Positions 42,386-51,637 of a DNA stretch of 64,000 nucleotides are shown here, piece by piece. The notes below the pieces were generated by a model. That model saw only the letters and a program-made list of their open reading frames with translations. It made no database searches and was not told the DNA's origin. This DNA is from Methylobacterium sp. E-045 (lineage in GTDB: Bacteria; Pseudomonadota; Alphaproteobacteria; Rhizobiales; Beijerinckiaceae): assembly GCF_022829685.1 (NCBI RefSeq), contig NZ_JAKSYE010000134.1:1-64000 (forward strand), given 5' to 3'. The number at the start of each line of letters is the position of its first letter. The first letter of the stretch is position 1. The translations under genes were made by a program, and so were the position numbers.

Positions 42386-42550
42386 GACGTTCGTGAGGCG
42401 CTCGCGCTGAGGTGAGGCGCCGACACGGGGCTCGGAATCGTCGCCGGAGGCCCGGTTTCGGCGATTGACCCGCCCCACGCGCGAAGGCAAGAACCCGGCG
42501 CGGCGTCCATGCCGTGCCGGCCGTCGCGCCGGAACGTGAAGGAGAGTCCC

Positions 42551-42934
42551 GTGACCAGGAACGTCGTGCCGTCGCAACGGGCGAGCCTGATGCTCGTCAC
42601 CCGCCTCACTCTGGTCCCTTGCCTCCTGGTCCCATGCCTCGCCGCGGGGCTCGGAGCCTGCAGCTCATCCGGCCCTTCTCCGAAGACGGCGATGGCGCCG
42701 GCCGCCGCCGCTCCTGCCTTGGCCCCGTTGCCGGCAGGCTCCGGCTGCGGTCCGAGCATCGCCCGCACCCAGGCCGTGGTGGACAGCGATGTGGCGACCG
42801 GCAACCTCAACGCGCCGGTGGGCGCACGGTTCTCGGCCGACCTCGCGCGCGCCTCCGAGGCCTGCAGCGCCGGGCGGGAGCGTGAGGCCGTCGGCCTGCT
42901 TGCCGCCGCCAAATCACGCTACGGCTACCCGTAG
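42551..42934 (+). CDS. Small lipoprotein (127 aa)
   Basis: The GTG at 42551 is preceded by GGAGAG. The N-terminal hydrophobic region LMLVTRLTLVPCLLVPCLAA ends in a lipobox LGAC, so it is lipidated at that Cys. The mature part is Ala/Pro-rich, then has a compact helical segment (CGPSIARTQAVVDSDVA...). No known domain. It stands alone. Confidence 0.65.
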   Translation: MTRNVVPSQRASLMLVTRLTLVPCLLVPCLAAGLGACSSSGPSPKTAMAPAAAAPALAPLPAGSGCGPSIARTQAVVDSDVATGNLNAPVGARFSADLARASEACSAGREREAVGLLAAAKSRYGYP

Positions 42935-43285
42935 GCGCGCGCACTCGCCCAGGATCGCCGCCGCCCACGAAGCAGGTCATCCGTTACGGATCGACGTCGC
43001 GAGCGGCGCTGAAGCACTCGGAGCCTTCACGAAAGTGTGACCGAGCTTTCCGGCGAAGGGCGACGGCAGACGTGACTGGAGAAAGAGCGGACGGGACGCG
43101 AGTCTTCTGGTGATCCATCGCGGACGATCGCCGCAAGTCCCCCGCCTTCTTGAGGACCATCGACGGCATTCCGTTCGGCGACTGGAAAGCCACACCCGTC
43201 ACATCCTCGTTGCGTTGCCACAAAAGGGCCGGGAAATCTCCTACTGTCGCGGGCGACGGAATTTCGGTGACAGGCCCCGCGACGC
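42935..43285. other. Intergenic region, no gene seen
   Basis: About 350 bp before the capsule-export gene. Open frames are shadows; no hairpin with T-run or strong promoter was found. The region 43190-43285 contains short AT-richer text (AAATCTCCTACTG, GGAATTTCGGTG) that could be the promoter for 43286. Confidence 0.4.
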
Positions 43286-44653
43286 ATGAGCTCAGCGCCC
43301 AACAACATCACGCGCCTGCCGACCGCGAGGGCCACCTCGCTCGAGTCCAAGGAGGCCGTGGCCAAGGAAGAGCGGGCCCGGGCCAACGAACTGGCGGTGA
43401 ACGATGACCGCGAGATGGTTCCCCGGCGGGACGACGAGGCGAGGCGGGAGCTGGCCCTCGACGGCGCGGAAGACGAGACGTTCTCCCTCGTCCCCCTGCC
43501 GCAGCCCGATCACAACTGGAGCCGCACTCTGATCAGCTTCGGCATCGTCGTGCTTCTCCCGCTCTGCCTGCTCGGCCTGTACTTCCTGTTCCTCGCCACG
43601 CCGCAATACTTCGCCGAGTTCCGGTTCTCCGTGACCGAGGTGACCCCGTCGGCCGGCCCCCTCGGCGGGGGAGGCAGCGGGGGGACGACCGCGGCGGCGG
43701 TCGCCAGCGCCATGGGCGGCCATGGCGGGGCGGTCAGCGGCGGCACCGCGCAGAACTTCGTCGTGATCGACTATCTCAAGAGTCGCCAGGTGGTCGACGA
43801 GCTGTCGCAGAACGTCGATATCCGCGAGATCTACAGCCGTCCCGAGATCGATTGGCCGAACCGGTTCGACAAGAGCCGGTCGATGGAACATCTTGTGCGG
43901 TACTGGAACAAGATGGTCTGGGCGAATTACGACCCGCTCACCGGGCTCGCCTCCGTCGAGATCAAGGCGTTCCGGCCCGACGATGCCCTGACCGTCGCCA
44001 ACCAGCTCGTCACGCTGTCGGAGAACCTCGTCAACAAGATCGCCAAGCGCGCCGAGGAAGATGCCGTCAAGTTCGCCGAGCAGGAGGTCGTCCGGGCCAA
44101 GGCCGGCCTCGACAAGGCCCGCGCCGCCATGGCCGAGTTCCGTGAGAAGGAAGGGGTGATCGATCCGATACCCAGCGTCGTCACCGGCAACACCCAGCTC
44201 ATCGGGACCCTGCGCGGATCGGTGTCGCAGCTGGAGGCCGATTACGACACGATCCGGAGGCAGAACCTCAGCGAGTCGGCCCCCTCGGTCCTGGCCCTCA
44301 AGTCCCGCGTCCAGGCGGCGCGCGAGCAGCTGGCCTCCGTCGAGCGCGAGGTTTCGGGCAGCCGCTCGGGCCGCAACGTCCTGGCCGGCGTCGTCGCCCG
44401 GTTCGAGGCCCTCGACATGGACCGGCAATACGCGCAGGCGATCCTGCTCACCTCGCTGCAATCCCTCGACCGTGCACGGGCCAGCGCCGCCGCCCAGCAC
44501 CTCTATCTGACGCCCTACGTTCGCCCGGCCCTGCCTGAGAGCGCCGGCGGCCCACGTGTCTTCCTGTCGATGGTACTGGGAGCCTTCCTGCTCTCCGCGA
44601 TCTGGTTCATCGGCCTGCTCGCCGTGCGCTCGGTCGTGAACAGCCGCGCCTGA
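43286..44653 (+). CDS. Capsular polysaccharide export protein KpsE/CtrB-like (PCP)
   Basis: 455 residues. N-terminal ~75 cytoplasmic residues, then a membrane helix (LISFGIVVLLPLCLLGLYFLFL), a long periplasmic coiled-coil region (AGLDKARAAMAEFREKEGVID, RGSVSQLEADYDTIRRQNL) and a second helix near the C-terminus (LSMVLGAFLLSAIWFIGLLA). This is the polysaccharide co-polymerase/adaptor that bridges the inner-membrane ABC exporter to the outer-membrane Wza-like channel. A glycine-rich patch (PLGGGGSGGTTAAAVAS) interrupts the periplasmic part. The permease follows at 44804. Confidence 0.85.
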   Translation: MSSAPNNITRLPTARATSLESKEAVAKEERARANELAVNDDREMVPRRDDEARRELALDGAEDETFSLVPLPQPDHNWSRTLISFGIVVLLPLCLLGLYFLFLATPQYFAEFRFSVTEVTPSAGPLGGGGSGGTTAAAVASAMGGHGGAVSGGTAQNFVVIDYLKSRQVVDELSQNVDIREIYSRPEIDWPNRFDKSRSMEHLVRYWNKMVWANYDPLTGLASVEIKAFRPDDALTVANQLVTLSENLVNKIAKRAEEDAVKFAEQEVVRAKAGLDKARAAMAEFREKEGVIDPIPSVVTGNTQLIGTLRGSVSQLEADYDTIRRQNLSESAPSVLALKSRVQAAREQLASVEREVSGSRSGRNVLAGVVARFEALDMDRQYAQAILLTSLQSLDRARASAAAQHLYLTPYVRPALPESAGGPRVFLSMVLGAFLLSAIWFIGLLAVRSVVNSRA

Positions 44654-44803
44654 CCGGGGCCGGCTTCGGTCGTCATGACGAGCGGCTCGGCATCGGACAA
44701 AATTCCGGCCTTGAGGCAGGCCAGATCCGGCACGGCGCAGCCGAGGGGCCGGGCCTGCAACCACCCCTCCGTGTCATCCGACATCCCTGGATCGTGATCA
44801 ACG

Positions 44804-45601
44804 ATGGCAAGCTCCTCGATCGTCCTTCCGGCCGCACCCTCCAGGCAGACGGCACGACCGTGGCTCAGGATCATGACGGCGCTGATCATCCGTGATTTCG
44901 GCTTCCGCTTCCGCAATCTTCACCCAGCACTGGGCGCGTTACTCTTCATCGAGCCCGTCATCGTCATCGTTATGATAGCGGCACTGCGAATCTTTCTCTT
45001 CGGAAAAGAGCCTCCTTTCGGCTCCTCGGTCCTCTTGTTCATGGGAACCGGCGTGTTCCCCTTCTATATCTTCCGTCGTTGTGCACGTGGCGTTCGCGGC
45101 CAGAAGTCGCGGGCGGCCGAATATTACTTTGTAAGACCGTTCGATTTCTTATTGTCGCGTTTTTTCATACAATCGATCCAAAATTTTATATTGATGGTAC
45201 TGTTCTTTTCTGGACTTTACATTTATGGAATCCGAGAGGCGGCGCCTTGGGCTCCCGAGATGTGCCTGATCAGCCTTTTCGCGGTCAGTTGCCTCGCCTT
45301 TGGTTTGGCGCTCATCAACTCGAGCATCCGGTCCTATTTCCCGAGTTGGGGCAAAATCTATGCCTTCCTGAGCCGGCCGATGATGATGTTCAGCGGCGCA
45401 TTCAAGACCGTCGACCTGACACCGGAGCCCCTGCGGACGATCTATTCCTGGAATCCGCTCTCGCATGTGATCGAGCTGTTTCGCGTGGGATTCTACCCGA
45501 ACTATCCCCATGCCAGCTTCGATGCCGTCTATCTCACCAAATGGTGTACCGGCATCATTTTCGTCGGGATCCTGTTCTACAACAATAAATCCAAGGACTG
45601 A
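44804..45601 (+). CDS. ABC-2 polysaccharide export permease, KpsM-like
   Basis: 265 residues, six membrane helices. Family-like segments: MTALIIRDFGFRFRNLHPALGALLFIEP, FFIQSIQNFILMVLFFSGLYIYG, ...INSSIRSYFPSWGKIYAFLSRP. It would export a lipid-linked polysaccharide together with the PCP protein at 43286. The KpsT ATPase is not found within this window. The middle of the gene is AT-richer than its surroundings. The first ATG (44804) has no clear ribosome site, so the start could be later, for instance around residue 20 (WLRIMTALI). Confidence 0.82.
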   Translation: MASSSIVLPAAPSRQTARPWLRIMTALIIRDFGFRFRNLHPALGALLFIEPVIVIVMIAALRIFLFGKEPPFGSSVLLFMGTGVFPFYIFRRCARGVRGQKSRAAEYYFVRPFDFLLSRFFIQSIQNFILMVLFFSGLYIYGIREAAPWAPEMCLISLFAVSCLAFGLALINSSIRSYFPSWGKIYAFLSRPMMMFSGAFKTVDLTPEPLRTIYSWNPLSHVIELFRVGFYPNYPHASFDAVYLTKWCTGIIFVGILFYNNKSKD

Positions 45602-45609
45602 ATCCGAGC

Positions 45610-48222
45610 CTACAACACGCCAAGCGCCAGCCCGACCTTCATCACCGTGCCGTCCTCCTTGTCCGGATGGACCGCGAAGCCGAGGCTGCGGCACACGGCG
45701 AGCATGGGGCGGTTCTCCCGGAGCACCGTGCCCTCGATGCGCTGGAGCCCCTCCGCCCTCGCCCAGTCGATCATCAGCTGCATCAGCGCGAAGCCGAGGC
45801 CGGTGCCCTTGCGGTCGCTGCGGATGAGGATGGCGTATTCGCCGCTCTCGTGGTTGGCATCGGCATGCAGGCGAACCGCGCCGAGCATCGACGCCGTCTG
45901 CGCATCGATGGCGACGAAGGCGATGGCGCGGGCGTAATCGAGCTGGGTCAGCCGCGCCAGGAAGGCGTGGCTGAAATCGCGGACCGGCATGAAGAAGCGC
46001 AGACGCAGATCCTCGGCACTGACCTGCTCGAAGAAGCTCTTGAACAGCCCCTCGTCCTCCGGCCGCACCGGGCGCACGGTGACCTTCTCGCGTTTCAGGA
46101 CGAGGTTGCGCTCCCACTCCACCGGATAGGGGCGGATGGCGAAGCGCGGATTGCGGGTGCCGCCGCGCCGCTCCGGGGCGGGGCCGACCATCACGCGGGC
46201 GTCCAGAGCCAGCACGCCGTCGGCATCGGCGAGGAGGGGATTGATGTCGAGTTCGCGCACCTCCGGCAGGTCGGCGGAAAGCTGTGCGAGCTTGACGAGG
46301 ACGAGGCCCAGCGCCCTCCGGTCCACCGCCGGCACGTCGCGATAGGCGGCCAACCGCCGTGCCACGCGGGTGCGGTCGATGAGTTCGCTGGCGAGCCGGA
46401 GGTCGAGGGGCGGCAGGCTGAGCGCCCGGTCGTCGATGACCTCCACGGCGACGCCGCCCCGCCCGAACACCACCACGGGACCGAAGATGGGATCCTCGGC
46501 GAGGCCGGCGATGAGTTCGCGGCGCTTGCCCTTGCGCACCATGGGCTGGACCGCGAACCCCATGATCCGCGCATCCGGTCGCTGGCGCCGGGCGCGGGTG
46601 AGGATGTCGGCGGCGGCGGCCCGCACGTCGGCCTCGCTGGTGAGGTCCAGGCGCACCCCGCCCACATCCGATTTGTGGACGATGTCCGGCGAGACCACCT
46701 TCAGCGCCACCGTCCCGCCCTCGGCGATGATGGGCCAGGCGGCGGCCGTCGCGGCATCGATGTCGGGGGCGAGGGTCAGGGGGACGCTGTCGATGCGGTA
46801 GGCCGCCAGGAGGCCCGCCACGGCGAGGGGATCGAGCCAGGTCTCCCCCGCTTCGAGGGCGGTCGCCACGATGGCGCGGGCGGCCTCCACTTCGGGTGAG
46901 AATTCCCGCGGCAGGGAATCCGGCGTGCGCATCAGGTCGTCCTGCGCCTCGCGGTAGCGGACGAGGTGCATGAAGCCTTCGACCGCATCGGCATCCGTGG
47001 CGAAGCGCGGAATGCCGGCGGCGGCGAGCACCGCCCCGGCCTCCCCGTCATCGCCCACCGTTACCGCGAAGACGGGCTTGCGCCGTCCGCCCCTGCGCCG
47101 CGCCGCGCTCACCGTGTCGGCGATGGCCGAGGCGACGCCGGCGCTGTCGGAGCGGGCGGTGGGAACGTGGATGGCCAGCACGGCGTCGTTGGCGGGATCG
47201 GCGAGGAGCGGCCCGAGGGCGTCGGCATAGGCTTGTCCATCGGCCTCGACGCCGAGATCGGCGGGGTTGCCGCTCGGGCCCGCGGCGGCCAGCGTGCCGC
47301 CCCGGTCCGCGAGCCTGTCGGCGGCGAGCGCGCCGATGCCCTCGCCGTTCCCCAGGATGGCGAGGCGTTGGCCGGGGAAGGGGCGCTGCCGGCCGAGCGT
47401 CTCCACTGCCGAAAACATGGCGTCGAGCCCGTCGACGCTCAGCAATCCCGCCCGCCGGAACGCCGCCTCGTAGACGGCATCCGGCCGGGCGAGGGCGCCG
47501 GTATGGGTGACGGTGTGGCGCAGGGGAGCCGCGTGGCGCCCCGTGCGCAGCACCAGGACGGGCTTGGCCCGCGCCGCAGCGCGGGCCGCCGACATGAACT
47601 TGCGCGCGTTGGGAATCACGTTGAGCGACAGCAGGATCGCGCGGGTGTGGATGTCGGCGGCGAAATGGTCGAGGCAATCGGCGATATCGATGTCGCAGGC
47701 GGTGCCGAGGGACAGGATGGCCGAGAACCCCACATCGCGATGCGCGGCCCAGGCGACGATGCCCGCCGCCACCGTGCCCGATTGCGAGATCAGGGCGAGA
47801 TCGCCGGCCTTCGGCGCCGCCGCGAACAGGCTGGCGTCGAGCCGCGCGCGCGGCACGATCAACCCCATGCTGTCGGGGCCGAGGAGGCGCATGCCCCATT
47901 GCCGGGCCCGGTGGCGCACTGCCGCGCAGAGGTCGTCCGGCAGATCGGAGGTGAGGATGACGGCCACGGCGGCCCCCCGCAGCCCCGCCTTCTCCACCCA
48001 GCCCTCCACAGACGCGGCCTCCGCCACGATCACCACGAGATCCGGCGTCTCGGGCAGGTCGTCGAGGGTGGGAACGCCCGCCTCGCTGACGAGATGGACG
48101 GCGCCGGCGAACCCGGCCTTCCCGAGATTGCCGACCACGGCCTGGCCGAGCGCGCCCCGGCCGAGGCCGACGACCGCGATCGCCCGCGGCGCGAGCAACG
48201 CCTCGAAGCGATAGGTGCTCAT
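45610..48222 (-). CDS. Acyl-CoA synthetase (NDP-forming) fused to GNAT acetyltransferase (Pat-like)
   Basis: 870 residues. Order: CoA-binding Rossmann domain (~8-130, AIAVVGLGRGALGQAVVGNL), succinyl-CoA-ligase-like domain (~150-300, LALISQSGTVAAGIV), ATP-grasp (~480-690, KVVSPDIVHKSDVGGV), and a C-terminal GNAT (~705-870, KREKVTVRPVRPEDEGLFKSFF with RSDRKGTGLGFALMQLMI). Pat/AcuA-like enzymes of this architecture acetylate lysines, commonly acetyl-CoA synthetase, using acetyl-CoA. Start 48222 excludes an antisense-like extension. Confidence 0.9.
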   Translation of the reverse strand: MSTYRFEALLAPRAIAVVGLGRGALGQAVVGNLGKAGFAGAVHLVSEAGVPTLDDLPETPDLVVIVAEAASVEGWVEKAGLRGAAVAVILTSDLPDDLCAAVRHRARQWGMRLLGPDSMGLIVPRARLDASLFAAAPKAGDLALISQSGTVAAGIVAWAAHRDVGFSAILSLGTACDIDIADCLDHFAADIHTRAILLSLNVIPNARKFMSAARAAARAKPVLVLRTGRHAAPLRHTVTHTGALARPDAVYEAAFRRAGLLSVDGLDAMFSAVETLGRQRPFPGQRLAILGNGEGIGALAADRLADRGGTLAAAGPSGNPADLGVEADGQAYADALGPLLADPANDAVLAIHVPTARSDSAGVASAIADTVSAARRRGGRRKPVFAVTVGDDGEAGAVLAAAGIPRFATDADAVEGFMHLVRYREAQDDLMRTPDSLPREFSPEVEAARAIVATALEAGETWLDPLAVAGLLAAYRIDSVPLTLAPDIDAATAAAWPIIAEGGTVALKVVSPDIVHKSDVGGVRLDLTSEADVRAAAADILTRARRQRPDARIMGFAVQPMVRKGKRRELIAGLAEDPIFGPVVVFGRGGVAVEVIDDRALSLPPLDLRLASELIDRTRVARRLAAYRDVPAVDRRALGLVLVKLAQLSADLPEVRELDINPLLADADGVLALDARVMVGPAPERRGGTRNPRFAIRPYPVEWERNLVLKREKVTVRPVRPEDEGLFKSFFEQVSAEDLRLRFFMPVRDFSHAFLARLTQLDYARAIAFVAIDAQTASMLGAVRLHADANHESGEYAILIRSDRKGTGLGFALMQLMIDWARAEGLQRIEGTVLRENRPMLAVCRSLGFAVHPDKEDGTVMKVGLALGVL

Positions 48223-48321
48223 GGACTGGCGTGACCTTCGATCGGGCCGCCGCGACGGCGAGCGACATCGCGCCGGACGGCAAGGTATAGGGCGCGGAGC
48301 ACTCTCGACCGGGGGAACCAC

Positions 48322-48984
48322 ATGTCAGAACCCACAGCTTACGAGATTTCCTGCGCGATCGTCGAGGCGATGCGCTCCCTCATTACCCTCGGCCTGAGCC
48401 AGGGCACCGCCGGAAACGTCTCGGTACGCCACCGCGACGGCTTTCTCATGACACCCTCCGGCATCCCGGCCGACGCGTTGCGCCCGGAGGACATCGTGCC
48501 GATGAGCATGGAGGGACATCACGGCCATGCCCTCGCCCCCTCCTCCGAATGGCGCTTCCATCGCGACATCCTGCGGCAGCGGCCCGAGATCGGCGCCGTC
48601 GTGCATGCCCACCCGACCTATTGCACCGCCTTCGCCATGTGCGGAGCCGAGATCCCCGCCGTCCATTACATGATCGCGGCCGCCGGCGGCCCGACGATAC
48701 GCTGCGCGCCCTATGCTCCCTATGGAACGGAAGAGCTGTCGGTGGCGGCGGTGGCCGCGCTCGACGGGCGCCTGGGTTGTCTCCTGGCCAATCATGGCAT
48801 GATCGCGATCGGCAGGAATCTCGGCAAGGCCTTGTGGCTGGCGGTAGAGATGGAGGCCCTGTGCCGCCAATACGCCGTCGCCCTCCAGGTGGGGAAGCCG
48901 ACCGTATTGTCCGACGCCGAGATCGCGCGAACGATCAAGCGGTTCGAAAACTATGGACCACGGAGCCGGGCCGACGCGCCTTAG
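48322..48984 (+). CDS. Class II aldolase/adducin family protein
   Basis: 220 residues. Zn-site His ligands in AVVHAHPTYCTAF and a later LLANHGMIAIG, with Glu in SSEWRFHRDI. N-terminal LGLSQGTAGNVSVRHRDGF. The family includes L-fuculose-phosphate aldolase, ribulose-phosphate epimerase and methylthioribulose dehydratase. The substrate is probably a phosphorylated sugar; not resolved. Divergent from the Pat-like gene with 99 bp between starts. Confidence 0.85.
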   Translation: MSEPTAYEISCAIVEAMRSLITLGLSQGTAGNVSVRHRDGFLMTPSGIPADALRPEDIVPMSMEGHHGHALAPSSEWRFHRDILRQRPEIGAVVHAHPTYCTAFAMCGAEIPAVHYMIAAAGGPTIRCAPYAPYGTEELSVAAVAALDGRLGCLLANHGMIAIGRNLGKALWLAVEMEALCRQYAVALQVGKPTVLSDAEIARTIKRFENYGPRSRADAP

Positions 48985-49540
48985 GATTCCCCCTTCATCC
49001 CGAGGGTGCGGGCCGCGCTGATTACGTAGACGTTGCTCGGCGCGCGCCCTTGACTACCGTGAGCGGCCTCCCGTCGGCGGGTTTGCCAAAGAATTGTCTC
49101 CCCCGGCGCGGCCGTTCGGCCGCTCCGCCGGCGGCGTCGCACGCCGCATGGGCAAGCCGCTACCGAGTGTAGTCTTTTACCGCGTCGCACATCTGAAGTT
49201 GCGATCGTGAGCTAAAAGAGTTCATCAACCAGCATAAAGTTTCAAATTTCACCGATAGATTTTGAATTTTCTATGCCCTTGTATTTTTTTCAGGCCTAGG
49301 GAGCTAAAAAATTCAACCTGATGCCAGCACCGTCGGCCATTTCTCAGATGCCGAAAGCTCCCACGGCACACCTGAAGCTTCCTTCAAATTGTTGCGATCA
49401 ACCCTGGTCTTGCCAAAGCCACTTGCGATTTGTTAATGGCTGTCATACGAACTGCTTAGTCAGTCCAAGCAGATGACAAGACCTTTCAGCCGGACCCAAT
49501 CGGCGCCTCGCTGCGGTCCAGGGCTGTGCTACTTTCGGGG
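48985..49540. promoter_or_regulatory. AT-rich upstream region of the MucR-like gene
   Basis: About 555 bp without a gene. From ~49195 to 49460 it is markedly AT-rich with many TpA steps (e.g. TTGAATTTTCTATGCCC, TTAGTGAG-like runs), unlike the GC-rich window. MucR/Ros proteins bind AT-rich sites and autoregulate, so this is a likely autoregulatory promoter. A possible -10 such as TATGCC lies near 49272. Confidence 0.5.
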
Positions 49541-50044
49541 GTGAGCGTGGAAATCGAAAACGACTTCGTGCCGGATTACATTGAGCTTACGGCGGATATC
49601 GTCTCAGCGTTCGTCAGCAACAATTCCGTGCCGGTTTCGGATATTCCGGCCCTCATCGCATCGGTTCATGCGACCCTGGGTGGACTGACGACGGCGAAGA
49701 CTTCCGAGAAGGCCGAGCCGCTGACCCCGGCCGTGTCGATCAAACGCTCGATCACGCCGGATTTCGTCATCTGCCTCGAAGACGGCAAGAAATTCAAATC
49801 CCTGAAGCGTCACCTTCGGACGCGCTATTCCATGACACCGGAAGAGTATCGCGCGAAGTGGAACCTTCCGAGCGACTATCCGATGGTCGCACCGAACTAT
49901 GCGGCCGCACGGTCGGAACTGGCGAAGAACATGGGTCTCGGCCAGCAACGCAGGAAATCCCGCGCGAAGGCACCCGTCGCCGAGGCGCCGGCGACCCCCG
50001 CACCGCGTGGTCGTCGCTCCCGCACGACCGCCGGAGCCTCTTAA
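49541..50044 (+). CDS. mucR: MucR/Ros-family transcriptional regulator (probably zinc-free)
   Basis: 167 residues from the GTG at 49541 (TTCGGGG in front; 49526 GTG is an alternative). N-terminal DFVPDYIELTADIVSAFVSNNSVPVSD is the conserved MucR oligomerisation region. Residues ~77-100 hold ICLEDGKKFKSLKRHLRTRY. The usual second ligand Cys is Asp, and the last His positions are Arg and Tyr, so zinc binding is doubtful. A basic C-terminal tail follows. MucR proteins regulate surface polysaccharides and behave as H-NS-like silencers. The stop codon lies in a miniature inverted-repeat element. Confidence 0.88.
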   Translation: MSVEIENDFVPDYIELTADIVSAFVSNNSVPVSDIPALIASVHATLGGLTTAKTSEKAEPLTPAVSIKRSITPDFVICLEDGKKFKSLKRHLRTRYSMTPEEYRAKWNLPSDYPMVAPNYAAARSELAKNMGLGQQRRKSRAKAPVAEAPATPAPRGRRSRTTAGAS

Positions 50045-50128
50045 GTGTCTCTCACAAAACACCCGCTGCGCCGTGGTGCTCCGAGCGAGAACCCACCGCG
50101 ATCGGGAGTTTTGTGAGGCACTCTTAAG
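50040..50128. mobile_element. Miniature inverted-repeat element at the mucR stop
   Basis: An 89-bp unit bounded by CTTAAG at both ends. Left arm GTGTCTCTCACAAAAC, right arm (reverse complement) GAGTGCCTCACAAAAC. Including CTTAAG the arms match at 18 of 21. The core is short and non-coding. It has the shape of a MITE or IS end remnant, and supplies mucR's TAA. The transposase family is not identified. Confidence 0.6.
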
Positions 50129-50418
50129 TCCGCGACCACGGCAGAGGCCGCCGGAACACGGTCCGGCTTCGACCAGGCCCCGTAGAGGCGAAGCCGTCCG
50201 CGTGACGAGGGGATGGGATGCCCCATTCTCTCTCGCTCCTCGATCCAAGCCTGATCGACATGCCTCGCGACGATCGGGACCTCCGCCGACAAGCCCCCGG
50301 AGCACATCCGGGGCGAAACAGCCCTGGCCGCAATCCTATCCACAGGAGAGTGGCGGGGCGGATGATCGCTTATGTCCGCTCGCCGGCCGTCCATAGCCTC
50401 GTTCAATATTCTGCCTCT

Positions 50419-50462
50419 TAGAGCATTTTCCGCAATCTCCGGATCACGGAAAATGCTCTAAC
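50419..50462. repeat. Palindromic repeat AGAGCATTTTCCG
   Basis: Arms TAGAGCATTTTCCG and CGGAAAATGCTCTA flank a 14-nt loop, and a half copy (GAAAATGCTCTAGA) sits at about 50511-50524. This short palindrome recurs in Rhizobiales intergenic DNA, where it may terminate transcription. The surrounding 50130-50847 has no convincing gene. Confidence 0.65.
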
Positions 50463-50847
50463 CTGCTGTGTGGTCGCATCTTCTTCACGCGAGCCGGCAT
50501 CCACCTCGCTTGAAAATGCTCTAGAGGCATTGATCCTGCTGCCACGATCCATGCTGATGAAACCCGTTTCTATCCGGCAGGCTCACGAAGCAATGCTGCG
50601 CTCGGGACGGAACATCCGTGAAATGCCGGCGGGACGACAGGATCAGCGTCCGATCCGACCGGGGATGACGCCGGATTTTCTTGAGAGAGACTGACGACGC
50701 CTCGTCCCTGGTCATGTCGCGGGACGACGATGGCCGATCCGGCGGTCTTTCGCCGCCGCGCCGTTAGGCTGGCCGCAAGGCCCTCCCTGCATTCTGCCGA
50801 TGCGTGAGGCGGCCGATGGGGACGTGCCGTGGCAGGAAGGGATGCGC

Positions 50848-51627
50848 ATGTCCGGTCGATCGAGCCTCGTGGCGCGCCTGTTCTGGACCACCATCGTCGG
50901 CGGGGGCTTCGCCTTCTGGTTCGGACGACCCGCCCTGGCCGCCACCGGCCTCTGCCTTGGCCTGATCCTGCTGCATCGCCTCGACAGGCCCCGCCGCTTC
51001 CGGAGAACGGTCCGCCGGCTCGCGCGCGCGCACGCCGAGACTCTCGCCCTGCGCCGCCGCCAGGAATGTTTCGAGGACGCCTACGGCAACCGGATCGACG
51101 ACGGCTGGCTGCGCGAGCGGGATTACTTCGCCGAGCGGACGATCCTGCCCCATCTCGACGCAAGGGGCTTCACCGACCTCGCCGATACCCGCTGGCCGAT
51201 CGTCCTCGACATCATCGAGGGCGTCGCCCTCTCCGTCGATCTGCCGGACGAGGACGAGGCGCCGGAGGACGGCATCGCCTACGAGCGCTTCTGCGCCGAG
51301 GCCCTGCGCGAGGCGGGCTGGTCGGCGCGCCCGACGAAGGCCAGCGGCGACCAGGGGGCCGACGTGGTCGCCGAGCGCTCAGGCATCCGCCTCGTCCTCC
51401 AGTGCAAGCGCTACACCAAGCCCGTGGGCAACGCGGCGGTCCAGGAGGCCTCGGCGGCGGCGCGCTATTGGCAGGCCGACATGGCGGCCGTGGTCTCCAA
51501 TGCCGGCTTCACCCCCGCCGCGCGCAGGCTGTCGGGGGCCACCGGCGTCCTTCTCCTGCACCACGATGCCCTGCGCACTCTGGCGCCCATCCGCAGATCC
51601 CGGCGCCTCGACGCCGAGCCCGCCTGA
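50848..51627 (+). CDS. Membrane-anchored Mrr-type restriction-endonuclease-fold protein
   Basis: 259 residues. ATG at 50848, seven nt after GGAAGG. N-terminal hydrophobic pair (VARLFWTTIVGGGFAFWFG, LAATGLCLGLILLH) gives one or two membrane helices. C-terminal Mrr_cat/PD-(D/E)xK core: GDQGADVVAERSGIRLVLQCKRYTKPVGNAAVQE, i.e. Asp followed by Q-x-K. Such proteins can cleave methylated or foreign DNA, or degrade DNA at the membrane. No methylase is adjacent, so a stand-alone type IV-like defence is possible. It converges on zwf. Confidence 0.8.
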   Translation: MSGRSSLVARLFWTTIVGGGFAFWFGRPALAATGLCLGLILLHRLDRPRRFRRTVRRLARAHAETLALRRRQECFEDAYGNRIDDGWLRERDYFAERTILPHLDARGFTDLADTRWPIVLDIIEGVALSVDLPDEDEAPEDGIAYERFCAEALREAGWSARPTKASGDQGADVVAERSGIRLVLQCKRYTKPVGNAAVQEASAAARYWQADMAAVVSNAGFTPAARRLSGATGVLLLHHDALRTLAPIRRSRRLDAEPA

Positions 51628-51637
51628 GGCGCGCGCC

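Noticed and set aside
50130..50847. Short frames between the MITE and the Mrr gene (e.g. 50218-50421, 50470-50694)
   Set aside because: No ribosome site, no pattern of a protein, rich in palindromic repeat; judged intergenic.
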